The notes beneath the pieces were generated by a model that was given only the letters and a program-made list of their open reading frames with translations, did not search any database and was not told the origin of the DNA. Positions 36,347 through 44,969 of a stretch of DNA of 53,679 nucleotides are shown in pieces. The stretch's first letter is position 1. Every line of letters starts with the position of its first letter. Source of the DNA: an uncultured Clostridia bacterium (lineage in GTDB: Bacteria; Bacillota; Clostridia; TANB77; UBA1234); the NCBI GenBank assembly GCA_947164995.1, contig CAMUYU010000005.1:1-53679 (forward strand), in the 5' to 3' direction. Made by a program: the position numbers and the translations under genes.

Positions 36347-36375
36347 ATTATAACATAAATTTATGTTAACGTCAA
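36347..36375 (-). promoter_or_regulatory. Near-consensus sigma-A promoter with an 18-bp palindrome in its spacer
   Basis: On the minus strand TTGACG (36375-36370), a 17-base spacer and TATAAT (36352-36347) form a near-perfect promoter for the TraG operon. The spacer is filled by the perfect palindrome TAACATAAATTTATGTTA (36351-36368), which looks like an operator that would block polymerase. Confidence 0.8.
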
Positions 36376-36395
36376 CCAAATTCATTAGTTTAAAA

Positions 36396-37265
36396 CTACT
36401 GGGATGAATGTAAATTTCTTAATTTTGCATAGAGTTCTTTCTCTTCTTTTGTAAGTTCTTTCGGTATGTCTATTTTTATTGAGACCAAAAAGTCCCCTCT
36501 TTTACCGCTTTTATTGATAAATCCCGCTTCTTTAATGGCTAAAACGTCGCCATTTTGAACACCTTCTGGGATTTTTAGTTTGTATACACCATCTATTGAT
36601 GTGATAGATCTTTCAGCACCTAAAACTGCCTCCGTTGGAGCTATTTTAAGCTCTTTAGTAAGATTATTGCCTTCTAAGGTATATTTTGAGTTAGGTAATG
36701 TATTGATTACTATTGTTAAGTCTCCTCTGTTGCCTGTAAAAATATCTCTTCTTCCTTCTCCACGAAGCAAAACCTTAGATTCTTTAGTTGCACCTCTGGG
36801 CACTCTAACTTTGATGCTTCTAGCATCCTCTCCTGGGAGATTTATATCTACTTGCTTAATTGCACCTTGAAAAGCTTCTTCTAAAGTAAGATCTAATAGT
36901 ACTTCATCTGGGTTAGCAGTGTAAGCTTTCTCTTTTTTACCTGCATTTTCATCCTCAACAAATTCTCCTATAAATATTCTTACAAATTCTGACTTTTTAA
37001 ATCTTTCAATTGTGTCTTTTGAATAAGTAAGTCTAATGCCATTTTGAAGAAAATGCAGATAATACCTAATATTGTATCTCTTTCTTAATCGAGTATTACT
37101 AAGTGTTTCATATGCTTCTGTGATGTCTAAATACTTTTCTTCATTACCCGGATTTACGTCCGGATGGTACTTCTTTGTAAGTTTACGATATGAATTTTTA
37201 ATTTCTTCTTCACTGGCTCTGTGCCCACTTAAATTCAAAATCTTATAATAATTCTTGTATTTCAA
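36396..37265 (-). CDS. DnaJ/CbpA-type J-domain co-chaperone
   Basis: A 289-residue co-chaperone. The J domain (about 5-66) has the HPD motif in YHPDVNPGNEEKY, which stimulates DnaK ATP hydrolysis. The C-terminal substrate-binding domains have the family pattern LTLEEAFQGAIKQVDI, VRVPRGATKESKVLLRGEG and LKIPEGVQNGDVL. The zinc finger and the Gly/Phe linker of true DnaJ are missing, as in CbpA. It starts at TTG 37265 after GGAAAG, so expression may be modest. It lies directly upstream of the TraG operon, whose own promoter is downstream of its stop. Any link is by position only. Confidence 0.87.
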   Translation of the reverse strand: MKYKNYYKILNLSGHRASEEEIKNSYRKLTKKYHPDVNPGNEEKYLDITEAYETLSNTRLRKRYNIRYYLHFLQNGIRLTYSKDTIERFKKSEFVRIFIGEFVEDENAGKKEKAYTANPDEVLLDLTLEEAFQGAIKQVDINLPGEDARSIKVRVPRGATKESKVLLRGEGRRDIFTGNRGDLTIVINTLPNSKYTLEGNNLTKELKIAPTEAVLGAERSITSIDGVYKLKIPEGVQNGDVLAIKEAGFINKSGKRGDFLVSIKIDIPKELTKEEKELYAKLRNLHSSQ

Positions 37266-37354
37266 CTTCTTTTACTTTCCATTTCTTACAAAATCTTTAC
37301 AAAATTATATAATTATTTAAGCAATATGTAAATTAGAAATCCATATTTTTTGAA

Positions 37355-39973
37355 TTATAACGAATACCCCCTGTAAACAACGATAGCACCATCAATTTCG
37401 TCTATTGCCATCATATCGTCTACTTCTAGTGGAACCTTTGCAGGAGTAACAACTTCAACTTTTGAAATAGAGTATTCTGAGCCATCTTTAACTAGAGTTA
37501 ATAAGAAAATATCATAAGCATTTAAATTATATTTATTATCGTTAACTTCTAAAGTCCAATTATTAATGTCTAATATTCCATCTTCTTCAACTTCGTAGTC
37601 TATAACTACCTTGCCTTTTTCATCCATATTCTTTTTGGTTATCTTTAAATCTTTATAATAACCTAAAATATCTAAACTATATTTTTCTATAAATTCTAAA
37701 GACTCACCTTTTTCAGATTTATACTTAATGAAATCTCCAACTTTAAATTGTACGACATCATTAAACTTGTAATCCTGTTCTTCCTTTACTCCAACAACTT
37801 TAACCTTAACATGATTACCCGTTTTTTCATCCTTATAAATCTTTGTTACAACGCCATAATAAGTTGTAGATTTTTCCAATCTATCTATAAAGTATACTGC
37901 TTGCAAAACATCATTATCATCCATTATGCCATATGACTCTGTATACTCATCATCAACACCTAAATATTCATTTAGAGAAATTACACCAATTTCAACATCA
38001 TTTGGATTATCATATTTTCCGAATGCATAGTGATATTTGATTCTTGTAATCTTTAGGCCTTCATCTTCAAAGTATCTAGCAATATTTTGCAATTCTGATG
38101 TTGTAAATTTTTCAATTCTAATTTTATCTGTTAAATCTGTCTTTGAATTTACAACACTGATTGTCTTAATTACCTTTGCTCTTTTATCTGTGTCAAAACT
38201 ATATTTAATCAAATCACCTTTTTCAGCATTTAGTGATTTAACACTAGTTTGATAAACTTTTTCTTTTCCGTTTTGAACTATATAGACTCTATTATTAACC
38301 ACTGAATTTTCATCTTTTACTGGTATAACAAACTTTGAAAATACTCCGAAGTTTACATCTGCAATATCGATTTCATCCTCTAAAGCCTCTATTTTTACAA
38401 CTCTTTCAGCAACATCAAGTGTTAATCTAACTTTTCTATCTATCAATCTATCTAGTTCTGTTGATGTTTGTTTATTAAATTTAAGAATATCTTTTGAATA
38501 GTATCCAACATATTTTGTATTTGCATATGTTTTATAAAATCCCGAAGATGTTGTTATACTGTAATTATCTTTAGCCGTATTATAATCTTGCAAAATTACT
38601 TCTTTTGTAGTAGTAGTACAAACAAAATAATATTCATTCTTTGAAATTTCTACAAGTATGTCACCCTTTTTAAGATCCTTCCAATCAATTCTTTGATTAT
38701 TCTTAAACAAAACGGCTCCATCTGCTATCTTAACTTCGCCTTTGTTAATATCTATTTCTCTAGTAAATATCTCATCTTCTTTTTCATATCTATAGTTTAT
38801 GATATCGTCTTCGAAAACATTTGATACACTACTGTGTGAAGTATCCTTTTCATCATTACTTGTTGTTTTTGGTCTAGTATCTGTAACTTTAACATCATCT
38901 ACGTAATAAATTGTATCCCATTTAATACCTACTGTTCTATCTACAAGAGATTCATCATCATAATGATATACATATGCATAGTCTGCATCTTTACTTACTT
39001 TTGTCTTATTACTTAAATCAAATCCTTCTTCTTTAAGTTGTTTATATGTACCTTCTACTAATTCAGCACCAATATCTGTAGAAACTCCTATTGCTTCCAA
39101 TCTTACAATTTGTCCTGGATATTCTACCCTTTTAAATAATACATCTGACCTTCCACCTATTGTAGAAAAATCATAGCTTGCCTTTTGGTCAAACAATTTA
39201 TAATATCTTCCACTAATTTTAATATATAAATTTCCATTCCCTTCTGAATAACCTTGAATCTCAGCATTCAAAACAGATTCATGGTCAATAATTTTTTGGC
39301 TAAACAAAGTTTGATTTGAATCTATATATGCAAAACCAGAGGTATCATTTCTATATACCATTTTCCAAGTATTAGTATTTAACATATTCCAAATAATATT
39401 AGCTACATTTCCACGAATTGCTTTTTCATGAACAGTTGTAAAAGTAACATTTTTGAAACATCCTATTTCATACATTTTTGAAACGTATTCTGTTTCCCAG
39501 CCCTTTGGATCATCACTTCTTAAATAATCATGACCAAGTGCTAAAGTAACCATCTTTGCAATTTCAGCATATGTTATATCGTTGTTTGGTCTAAAAGTAC
39601 CATCTTCGTAGCCTTTCATTAATCCCGCATTTACAGCAACAGTAATATAATCATAATACCATTCTTTTTTCTCTCTATTTATATCCTTAAACACTACTTC
39701 AGCATCATCACTTATAAGTGCTTCATATTCGGCTGGTTTTAAAGCAGACATTACAATCATTTTTGCAAATTCTGCTCTTGTCACTGTTCGTTCTGCTTCG
39801 AACACTTTATCAGAAACACCAGAAACTATATCTAGCTCTGCTAGTCTTTCTACTGCTCCTTCATATTTTGTTCCTAATGTATCATAAAAATGAACTGCAA
39901 ACGATTTGCTGCTTAAAACCACAGCAAAACTTGCAACCGCTATTCCTGTAAGTATTTTGTAAAGCTTTTTCAT
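37355..39973 (-). CDS. SLH-domain surface protein, large
   Basis: An 872-residue secreted protein. A signal peptide (KLYKILTGIAVASFAVVLSSKSFA) is followed by three S-layer homology modules (about 27-205) with the hallmark ERTVTRAEFAKMI, GYEDGTFRPNNDITYAEIAKM and a degenerate third. These bind secondary cell-wall polymers. The rest is beta-rich, with repeated short strands and no recognised enzyme domain. I start at ATG 39973, nine bases after GGAGG. The track's start eight residues upstream lacks a ribosome site. A terminator separates it from the second SLH gene upstream. Confidence 0.87.
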   Translation of the reverse strand: MKKLYKILTGIAVASFAVVLSSKSFAVHFYDTLGTKYEGAVERLAELDIVSGVSDKVFEAERTVTRAEFAKMIVMSALKPAEYEALISDDAEVVFKDINREKKEWYYDYITVAVNAGLMKGYEDGTFRPNNDITYAEIAKMVTLALGHDYLRSDDPKGWETEYVSKMYEIGCFKNVTFTTVHEKAIRGNVANIIWNMLNTNTWKMVYRNDTSGFAYIDSNQTLFSQKIIDHESVLNAEIQGYSEGNGNLYIKISGRYYKLFDQKASYDFSTIGGRSDVLFKRVEYPGQIVRLEAIGVSTDIGAELVEGTYKQLKEEGFDLSNKTKVSKDADYAYVYHYDDESLVDRTVGIKWDTIYYVDDVKVTDTRPKTTSNDEKDTSHSSVSNVFEDDIINYRYEKEDEIFTREIDINKGEVKIADGAVLFKNNQRIDWKDLKKGDILVEISKNEYYFVCTTTTKEVILQDYNTAKDNYSITTSSGFYKTYANTKYVGYYSKDILKFNKQTSTELDRLIDRKVRLTLDVAERVVKIEALEDEIDIADVNFGVFSKFVIPVKDENSVVNNRVYIVQNGKEKVYQTSVKSLNAEKGDLIKYSFDTDKRAKVIKTISVVNSKTDLTDKIRIEKFTTSELQNIARYFEDEGLKITRIKYHYAFGKYDNPNDVEIGVISLNEYLGVDDEYTESYGIMDDNDVLQAVYFIDRLEKSTTYYGVVTKIYKDEKTGNHVKVKVVGVKEEQDYKFNDVVQFKVGDFIKYKSEKGESLEFIEKYSLDILGYYKDLKITKKNMDEKGKVVIDYEVEEDGILDINNWTLEVNDNKYNLNAYDIFLLTLVKDGSEYSISKVEVVTPAKVPLEVDDMMAIDEIDGAIVVYRGYSL

Positions 39974-40037
39974 TAGTATCATCCTCCAAGAAGGCATAAT
40001 GCACCTATTTTCACTTATAATAAATTATATGAAACGT

Positions 40038-40062
40038 AAAAAAGGCTGTCAATTGACAGCCC
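40038..40062 (-). terminator. Terminator after the second SLH gene
   Basis: The perfect palindrome GGCTGTCAATTGACAGCC is followed on the minus strand by six T. It lies 30 bases after the SLH stop codon. Confidence 0.8.
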
Positions 40063-40091
40063 TTATTTGTAAGATAATCTTAATATATGTG

Positions 40092-41324
40092 TTATTCTCC
40101 ATGATCAATGCCTTCTGGTTTTTCTAATCCTCTAACAATTATACAAATATCTTTGTTTGTATCAAAGAAAACCCTATCATCTTTCTTGAATGAAAGTTTA
40201 TTGTTTTCAAGTTTTTCGCAATCTTTGAATTCTATTCCTTCAACATCATCCTCATCTGCAGTTACTAAATAGTATTCTTGATTGAATAACTTAACTTTTG
40301 TTTGACCGTACATATAGTAGTCTTCTGTAGTATCTAAAAATTCTGCTTCATTTGCAAACACTACTACTTCGTCGTCTACTTCTTCCACAAGTAAATATCC
40401 TTCTTCTACATCAGCAACTTTTAATTCTTTTTCTAGTTTAACATTTCCTGTGCTCTTAACAGTAAAAATAATCAAAGATTTTTCAAGTGGTTTTTTATCT
40501 ATTTTAACAACTTTTAGTTTTACCACACCATTTTCAAAAGTATTAACATCTATATATTTTTCTCCTGCTTCTTCTGATTGAGAACCAACAACACCAAAAT
40601 AAGTTTTGTTTGCTGTAAGTTTATTTGGATCTGTTTTAGGTTCTTCAACTGGTTTAGTTGGCTCTTTTTCCGCTTCTTTAACAGGCTCTTTAACTTCTCC
40701 TGAAACAACAGTAGGTTCTTTTTCGGCATTAGCTTTAAACATCATTGCATTATAAACTAATACTACAACATTTTCTCTTGTCTCTGGCTTTATAGAAACC
40801 ATATCGTCTGTTAAATATCCTTTAAATAAACCTCCAACTTCTGCACAATCCCAAATATTTACTTCTTTAGAATATTGGTTTGTAAAAGTTTTTCCTTCGC
40901 TATATCCTGCAAGACGATCTAACATTAAAACAATTTCACCAAGTGTAACTTCATTATCTGGTTTAAATGTTCCATCTTCATAACCTTTTATAGCACCTTC
41001 ATTTACAAGTGCATAAACATATTTTGCATACCAAGCGTTTTCCTTTACATCAGGAAAAGTAATTTTTGCTTCTTCATTTTTTAGTTCTATATCGAATGCT
41101 ACAACTAAAACTTTACTCATTTCTGCTCTTGTAATTGTTCCGCTTGGTTTAAATGTTCCATCAGGGTATCCATTAATAACTCCTTTTTGGACTAAAAAGT
41201 TCATAATATCTTCATATCCTTCTGAAAGCCATTGATTTTTTAAATCAAAATCAGAAAACTCAACAGCAAAACAAATAGAACACATTACTACTAAAACAAC
41301 AAAAACTCCTAATAACTTTTTCAT
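40092..41324 (-). CDS. SLH-domain surface protein
   Basis: A 410-residue secreted protein. A signal peptide (LLGVFVVLVVMCSICFA) precedes SLH modules with GVINGYPDGTFKPSGTITRAEMSK and GAIKGYEDGTFKPDNEVTLGE, and a weaker third around 150-190. A Pro/Glu/Lys-rich linker (about 200-235) leads to a beta-rich C-terminal domain of unknown role. AAAGGGGGA precedes the start and overlaps the end of deoA, 17 bases away, so both genes may share a transcript. It is related in layout to the 872-residue SLH protein downstream. Confidence 0.88.
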   Translation of the reverse strand: MKKLLGVFVVLVVMCSICFAVEFSDFDLKNQWLSEGYEDIMNFLVQKGVINGYPDGTFKPSGTITRAEMSKVLVVAFDIELKNEEAKITFPDVKENAWYAKYVYALVNEGAIKGYEDGTFKPDNEVTLGEIVLMLDRLAGYSEGKTFTNQYSKEVNIWDCAEVGGLFKGYLTDDMVSIKPETRENVVVLVYNAMMFKANAEKEPTVVSGEVKEPVKEAEKEPTKPVEEPKTDPNKLTANKTYFGVVGSQSEEAGEKYIDVNTFENGVVKLKVVKIDKKPLEKSLIIFTVKSTGNVKLEKELKVADVEEGYLLVEEVDDEVVVFANEAEFLDTTEDYYMYGQTKVKLFNQEYYLVTADEDDVEGIEFKDCEKLENNKLSFKKDDRVFFDTNKDICIIVRGLEKPEGIDHGE

Positions 41325-41340
41325 AATAATCCCCCTTTAT

Positions 41341-42656
41341 TTATTCTATTACATCAATTATTTCTTCAATCTTTGGTATATCAATACTTGCAAACTTGAA
41401 CGATTGCTGAAGTTTAATAGCCTCTTCTTTTGCTTTTTCTTCGCTATTACTATAAATATATAAAAGTGGTTCTCCTGCTTTTACAAAATCACCAATTTTT
41501 TTAAGCACTTCTATTCCAACAGTATTATCTATATAATCTTCTTTCTTAATTCTTCCACCACCGAAGATTTACAATTGCTTGACCGATATTTTTACACTCT
41601 ATTTCATAAACAGTTCCTGTTTCTAAAGAATATACCGGTGTTTTTACTTTAGCCATATTTAAAAGCTCTGGCTTTTGGATAATACTACTATCTCCGCCCT
41701 TGTCTTTCAATAAATTCTTTAAATTTTTCTAATCCTTTTCTATTATCAATATTTTTTTGAATTAGTTTTAAGTTATTACTTAGATTGTCTCCTTTACCTG
41801 CAAGCTTTAGCATATATGCTCCAAGCACACAACAAACTTTTACTATATCTTCCTCGCCTTTTCCTTTTAAAACATTAATCGCTTCTACAACTTCTAGGCT
41901 GTTTCCGCAAAACCTTCCCAAAGGTTGATTCATGTTGGTAATAACAGCAATTGTTTCTTTTCCAACTTGCTTTCCAATATTAACCATAGTTTCGCCCAAA
42001 ACTCTAGCTCTATCTTCTGTATCCATAAATGCTCCAGACCCACATGTTACTTCAAGAAGTATTTTATCTGCACCAGCAGCAATTTTTTTACTCATAACTG
42101 AAGATGCAATTAAAGGAATACTTTCAACAGTTGCAGTAACATCTCTTAGGGCATATAACTTTTTATCTGCTGCTGCAATGTTTTCTTGCTGACACATTAT
42201 AGAAATTCCAATATCTTTAACATTTCTAATAAACTCATATGTTGAAATATTAGTTCTAAATCCAGGAATTGATTCTAGTTTATCAATAGTACCTTGTGTG
42301 TACCCCAAACCTCTTCCAGACATTTTAGCAATTGGAACTCCTAAACTTGCTAAAATTGGCATCAAAACAAGTGTAACTTTATCTCCTATTCCACCTGTAC
42401 TATGCTTATCAACTTTTATGCCTGGAATGTCAGACAAATCCACAATTTGCCCTGAACGAGCCATTGCCATTGTTAAATCTGATATTTCTCTTTGAGACAT
42501 TCCATTTAGAAAAATTGCCATCAAAAGACTTGCTGCTTGATAATCTGGAATATTGCCACAAGAATATTCACTTATGAAAAATTCAATTTCATCTGTAGAA
42601 AGTTCTTCTTGGTCTCTTTTTTTTCTAATGATTTCACTGATATTAATATAAATCAC
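41341..42656 (-). CDS. pdp: Pyrimidine-nucleoside / thymidine phosphorylase, two +1 frameshifts at CGG
   Basis: A nucleoside phosphorylase of about 434 residues that splits thymidine or uridine with phosphate. The first ORF carries KHSTGGIGDKVTL, MSGRGLGYTQGT and the GSGAFM loop, then reaches CAA GGG CGG AGA and stops. A one-base skip at 41694-41696 gives QGGDSSIIQKPELL, the family QGGD motif. Further on, AAT CTT CGG TGG at 41561-41563 needs the same skip and gives NLGGGRIKKEDYIDNTVG, another family motif, to TAA at 41341. The start resembles comM: GTG 42656 lies in the ribosome site GAGGTG, and ATT 42647 is six bases after it and aligns with the usual Met. Confidence 0.88.
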
Positions 42657-42661
42657 CTCTT

Positions 42662-43243
42662 TTATATAGTAATATCATCTTTAATTTTATTAAATTTTGC
42701 TTCGCCAATTCCGCTGACATTTTTTATATCTTCTATACTATTAAATAGACCGTTTTCATCTCTATAATTAATAATTTTGGTAGCCATAGCCGGACCAATT
42801 CCACTAAGTTTTTGTAGTTCTAATAAACTTGCATAATTTATATTAATTGGAAAAGTAGAATTATTAATTGATACCACATTAGACTTTGAAACTATATTAT
42901 TAGTTTCTTGTATTACTTCTTCAACCTTATAAGGTATAACGATTTTTTGTTCATCTTTTAAAATTGAAGATAAATTTAATCTAGATAAATCTGCATCCTC
43001 TAATTCACCACCAGAAAGTTCTATTAATTCGAATAATCTCGTTCCTTCGGATATTTCTTTAATGCCGGGATTTAAAATTGCTCCATCTACATGAACGTAA
43101 ATCTTTTTTTCTACTACTTCCTCTTCTTTTACGAAATCATCTTCTGTAATTAATATCTCTTTTTGTGGTAATAATTTAACCCCTAAAAATGTTAATCCAA
43201 TAAAAGCTAAACCCAACAAAATATGTTTTGCTTTTATTTGCAT
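42662..43243 (-). CDS. comEA: ComEA-like competence DNA-binding protein
   Basis: A 193-residue membrane-anchored DNA receptor for uptake. One N-terminal membrane helix (about 5-24) is followed by a SLBB domain (about 48-105, YVHVDGAILNPGIKEISEG) and a C-terminal helix-hairpin-helix pair (ININYASLLELQKLSGIGPAMATKII and FNSIEDIKNVSGIGEAKF). I start at ATG 43243, after AAAGGAG; the longer ORF start lacks such a site. comEC is not in the window. With comM and dprA this gives three competence-related genes. The end of the gene overlaps the ribosome site of the phosphorylase gene. Confidence 0.92.
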   Translation of the reverse strand: MQIKAKHILLGLAFIGLTFLGVKLLPQKEILITEDDFVKEEEVVEKKIYVHVDGAILNPGIKEISEGTRLFELIELSGGELEDADLSRLNLSSILKDEQKIVIPYKVEEVIQETNNIVSKSNVVSINNSTFPININYASLLELQKLSGIGPAMATKIINYRDENGLFNSIEDIKNVSGIGEAKFNKIKDDITI

Positions 43244-43386
43244 TTTTCTCCTTTCCAAATATATCCTAAACACTACTAAAATATTATATCTTATCATTTT
43301 TTCATTTTCAACAAATTGCTCTATTATAATTAAAAAACACCTTGTTTTTTGATTGCTGATTTTATAAAATATTTTTGGAGGAATTT

Positions 43387-44693
43387 ATGAAAAAAATCTT
43401 ATTTTTATTTTTGATATCATTATTATTTTTGACAGTTTATAGTACATGTTTTGCTTTAGAAACAAACTGTCCAAATTTAGTATTAATAGATGGTTCAAAT
43501 GGAAGAGTAATATATGATAAAAATGCTTATGAACAAGTAGCTCCTGCTAGTACTACAAAGATTATGACTGCAATTATTGTACTAGAAAAAGGCAAAAAGA
43601 CCGATATAGTCACTGCAAGCTACGATGCAATTATGTCAGTTCCTTCTCGGAGGAAGTTCTGCAGCTATTCAAGTAGGTGAAAGAATAACAGTTGAAAACC
43701 TTTTAAATTGCTTACTTATAGCTTCGCGGAAACGATGCAGCTAATGTTTTGGCAGAGTATATTGCTGGTTCTATACCAGAATTTTCCAAGTTGATGAACG
43801 AAAAAGCAAAAGAACTTGGTTGCGAGCACACCAATTTTCTAAATCCAAGCGGTTTATCTGAAGAAAACCACTACTCTTGCGCATACGATTTAGCCATAAT
43901 GTACAAGTACGCTTATGACAATTTTGAAGATTTTAGAAGTATCGTTAAAAAGACGTCCTTCTCGCTACCAGTTTCAGAAAAACATTCAAATGATGATAGA
44001 ATATTTCAAAACACTAATCAATTGATTCTTTCTAAATCTCAATACTATTATGATAAATGTACAGGTGGAAAGTCTGGATATACGAGTGAGGCCAAAAATT
44101 GCCTAGTTTCTTCTGCTTCAAGCGGCGATTTAATGCTAATTTGTGCCGCTTTAGGAGGCGTTAAAAGTGAAAGCAATGAAAGTTATAGATTTACCGATTC
44201 TATAGCACTATTCAATTATGGATTTGAAAATCTCTACAAAACTACCATAGTTAGTGCCGGAACAGTTGCAGGAAAGGCTAAAGTTAAAAATGCTGCAATT
44301 GGAGCATCAGAAGTTAATGCCATAGTTGAAAAACCTTTCTATTTTTACTTAAGTTCTGAAAACAAGGTAGCTGACTTTAGATCACATGTTGAAATATCTG
44401 GAGATATTGTTGCTCCAGTTGAAAAAGGGCAAAAAATAGGCACTCTATATTATGAAATATATGACAAGATTTATAAAATTGACCTTGTAGCTGATAAAGA
44501 AATTCCAGAACTAGAACTTCCAGATTTTGGTTCAATTGTTAGTAAAATTTTAATTAATATTTTTAGAGTTATAGTTATAATTGCATTGATAGTGTTAGCA
44601 ATTAGGTTTTATAATATATCTATTCGCAAAAAAGGAAAAAGTCAAAGAAGCACTCGAATGAAGCGATATAATGCTAGATTTAGGAGAAAATGA
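43387..44693 (+). CDS. dacF: D-alanyl-D-alanine carboxypeptidase DacF-like, two +1 frameshifts at CGG
   Basis: A 434-residue penicillin-binding protein that trims peptidoglycan stem peptides. A signal peptide precedes the catalytic PASTTKIM (SxxK). At 43648 the codon CGG follows GTT CCT TCT, and skipping C gives PSGGSSAAIQVGERITVENLL. At 43727 a second in-frame CGG follows GCT TCG, and skipping C gives ASGNDAANVLAEYIAG, which is the SxN catalytic motif. KSG in GGKSGYTSEA is the third motif. A C-terminal membrane helix (LINIFRVIVIIALIVLAI) anchors it. ATG 43387 follows GGAGG by five bases. Two skips account exactly for the length. All three catalytic motifs are then intact. Confidence 0.9.
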
Positions 44694-44716
44694 AACTAGA
44701 TTTTCCCCTCTAGGTA

Positions 44717-44745
44717 TTGACTTTTTTAACATAAGATGCTATTAT
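44717..44745 (+). promoter_or_regulatory. Sigma-A promoter of tRNA-Arg(TCT)
   Basis: TTGACT (44717-44722), 17 bases, then TATTAT (44740-44745). Transcription would begin about 15 bases before the mature tRNA. Confidence 0.8.
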
Positions 44746-44766
44746 ATCCCTTGTCGATTGACAAAT

Positions 44767-44843
<77 letters not shown>

Positions 44844-44846
44844 TTT

Positions 44847-44878
44847 AAGCGATTAAGTTTTACTTAGTCGCTTTTTTA
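44847..44878 (+). terminator. Terminator after tRNA-Arg(TCT)
   Basis: AAGCGATTAAG pairs with CTTAGTCGCTT (one G-T pair) around TTTTA and is followed by six T. Confidence 0.85.
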
Positions 44879-44969
44879 TTTGCAAGTTTACATATTATTT
44901 GGTATAATAAAAGGTGGTGGCGTACATAAGTTCTAAATCACTAAAAATTCCAAAAAGGAGGTAGCTAAT

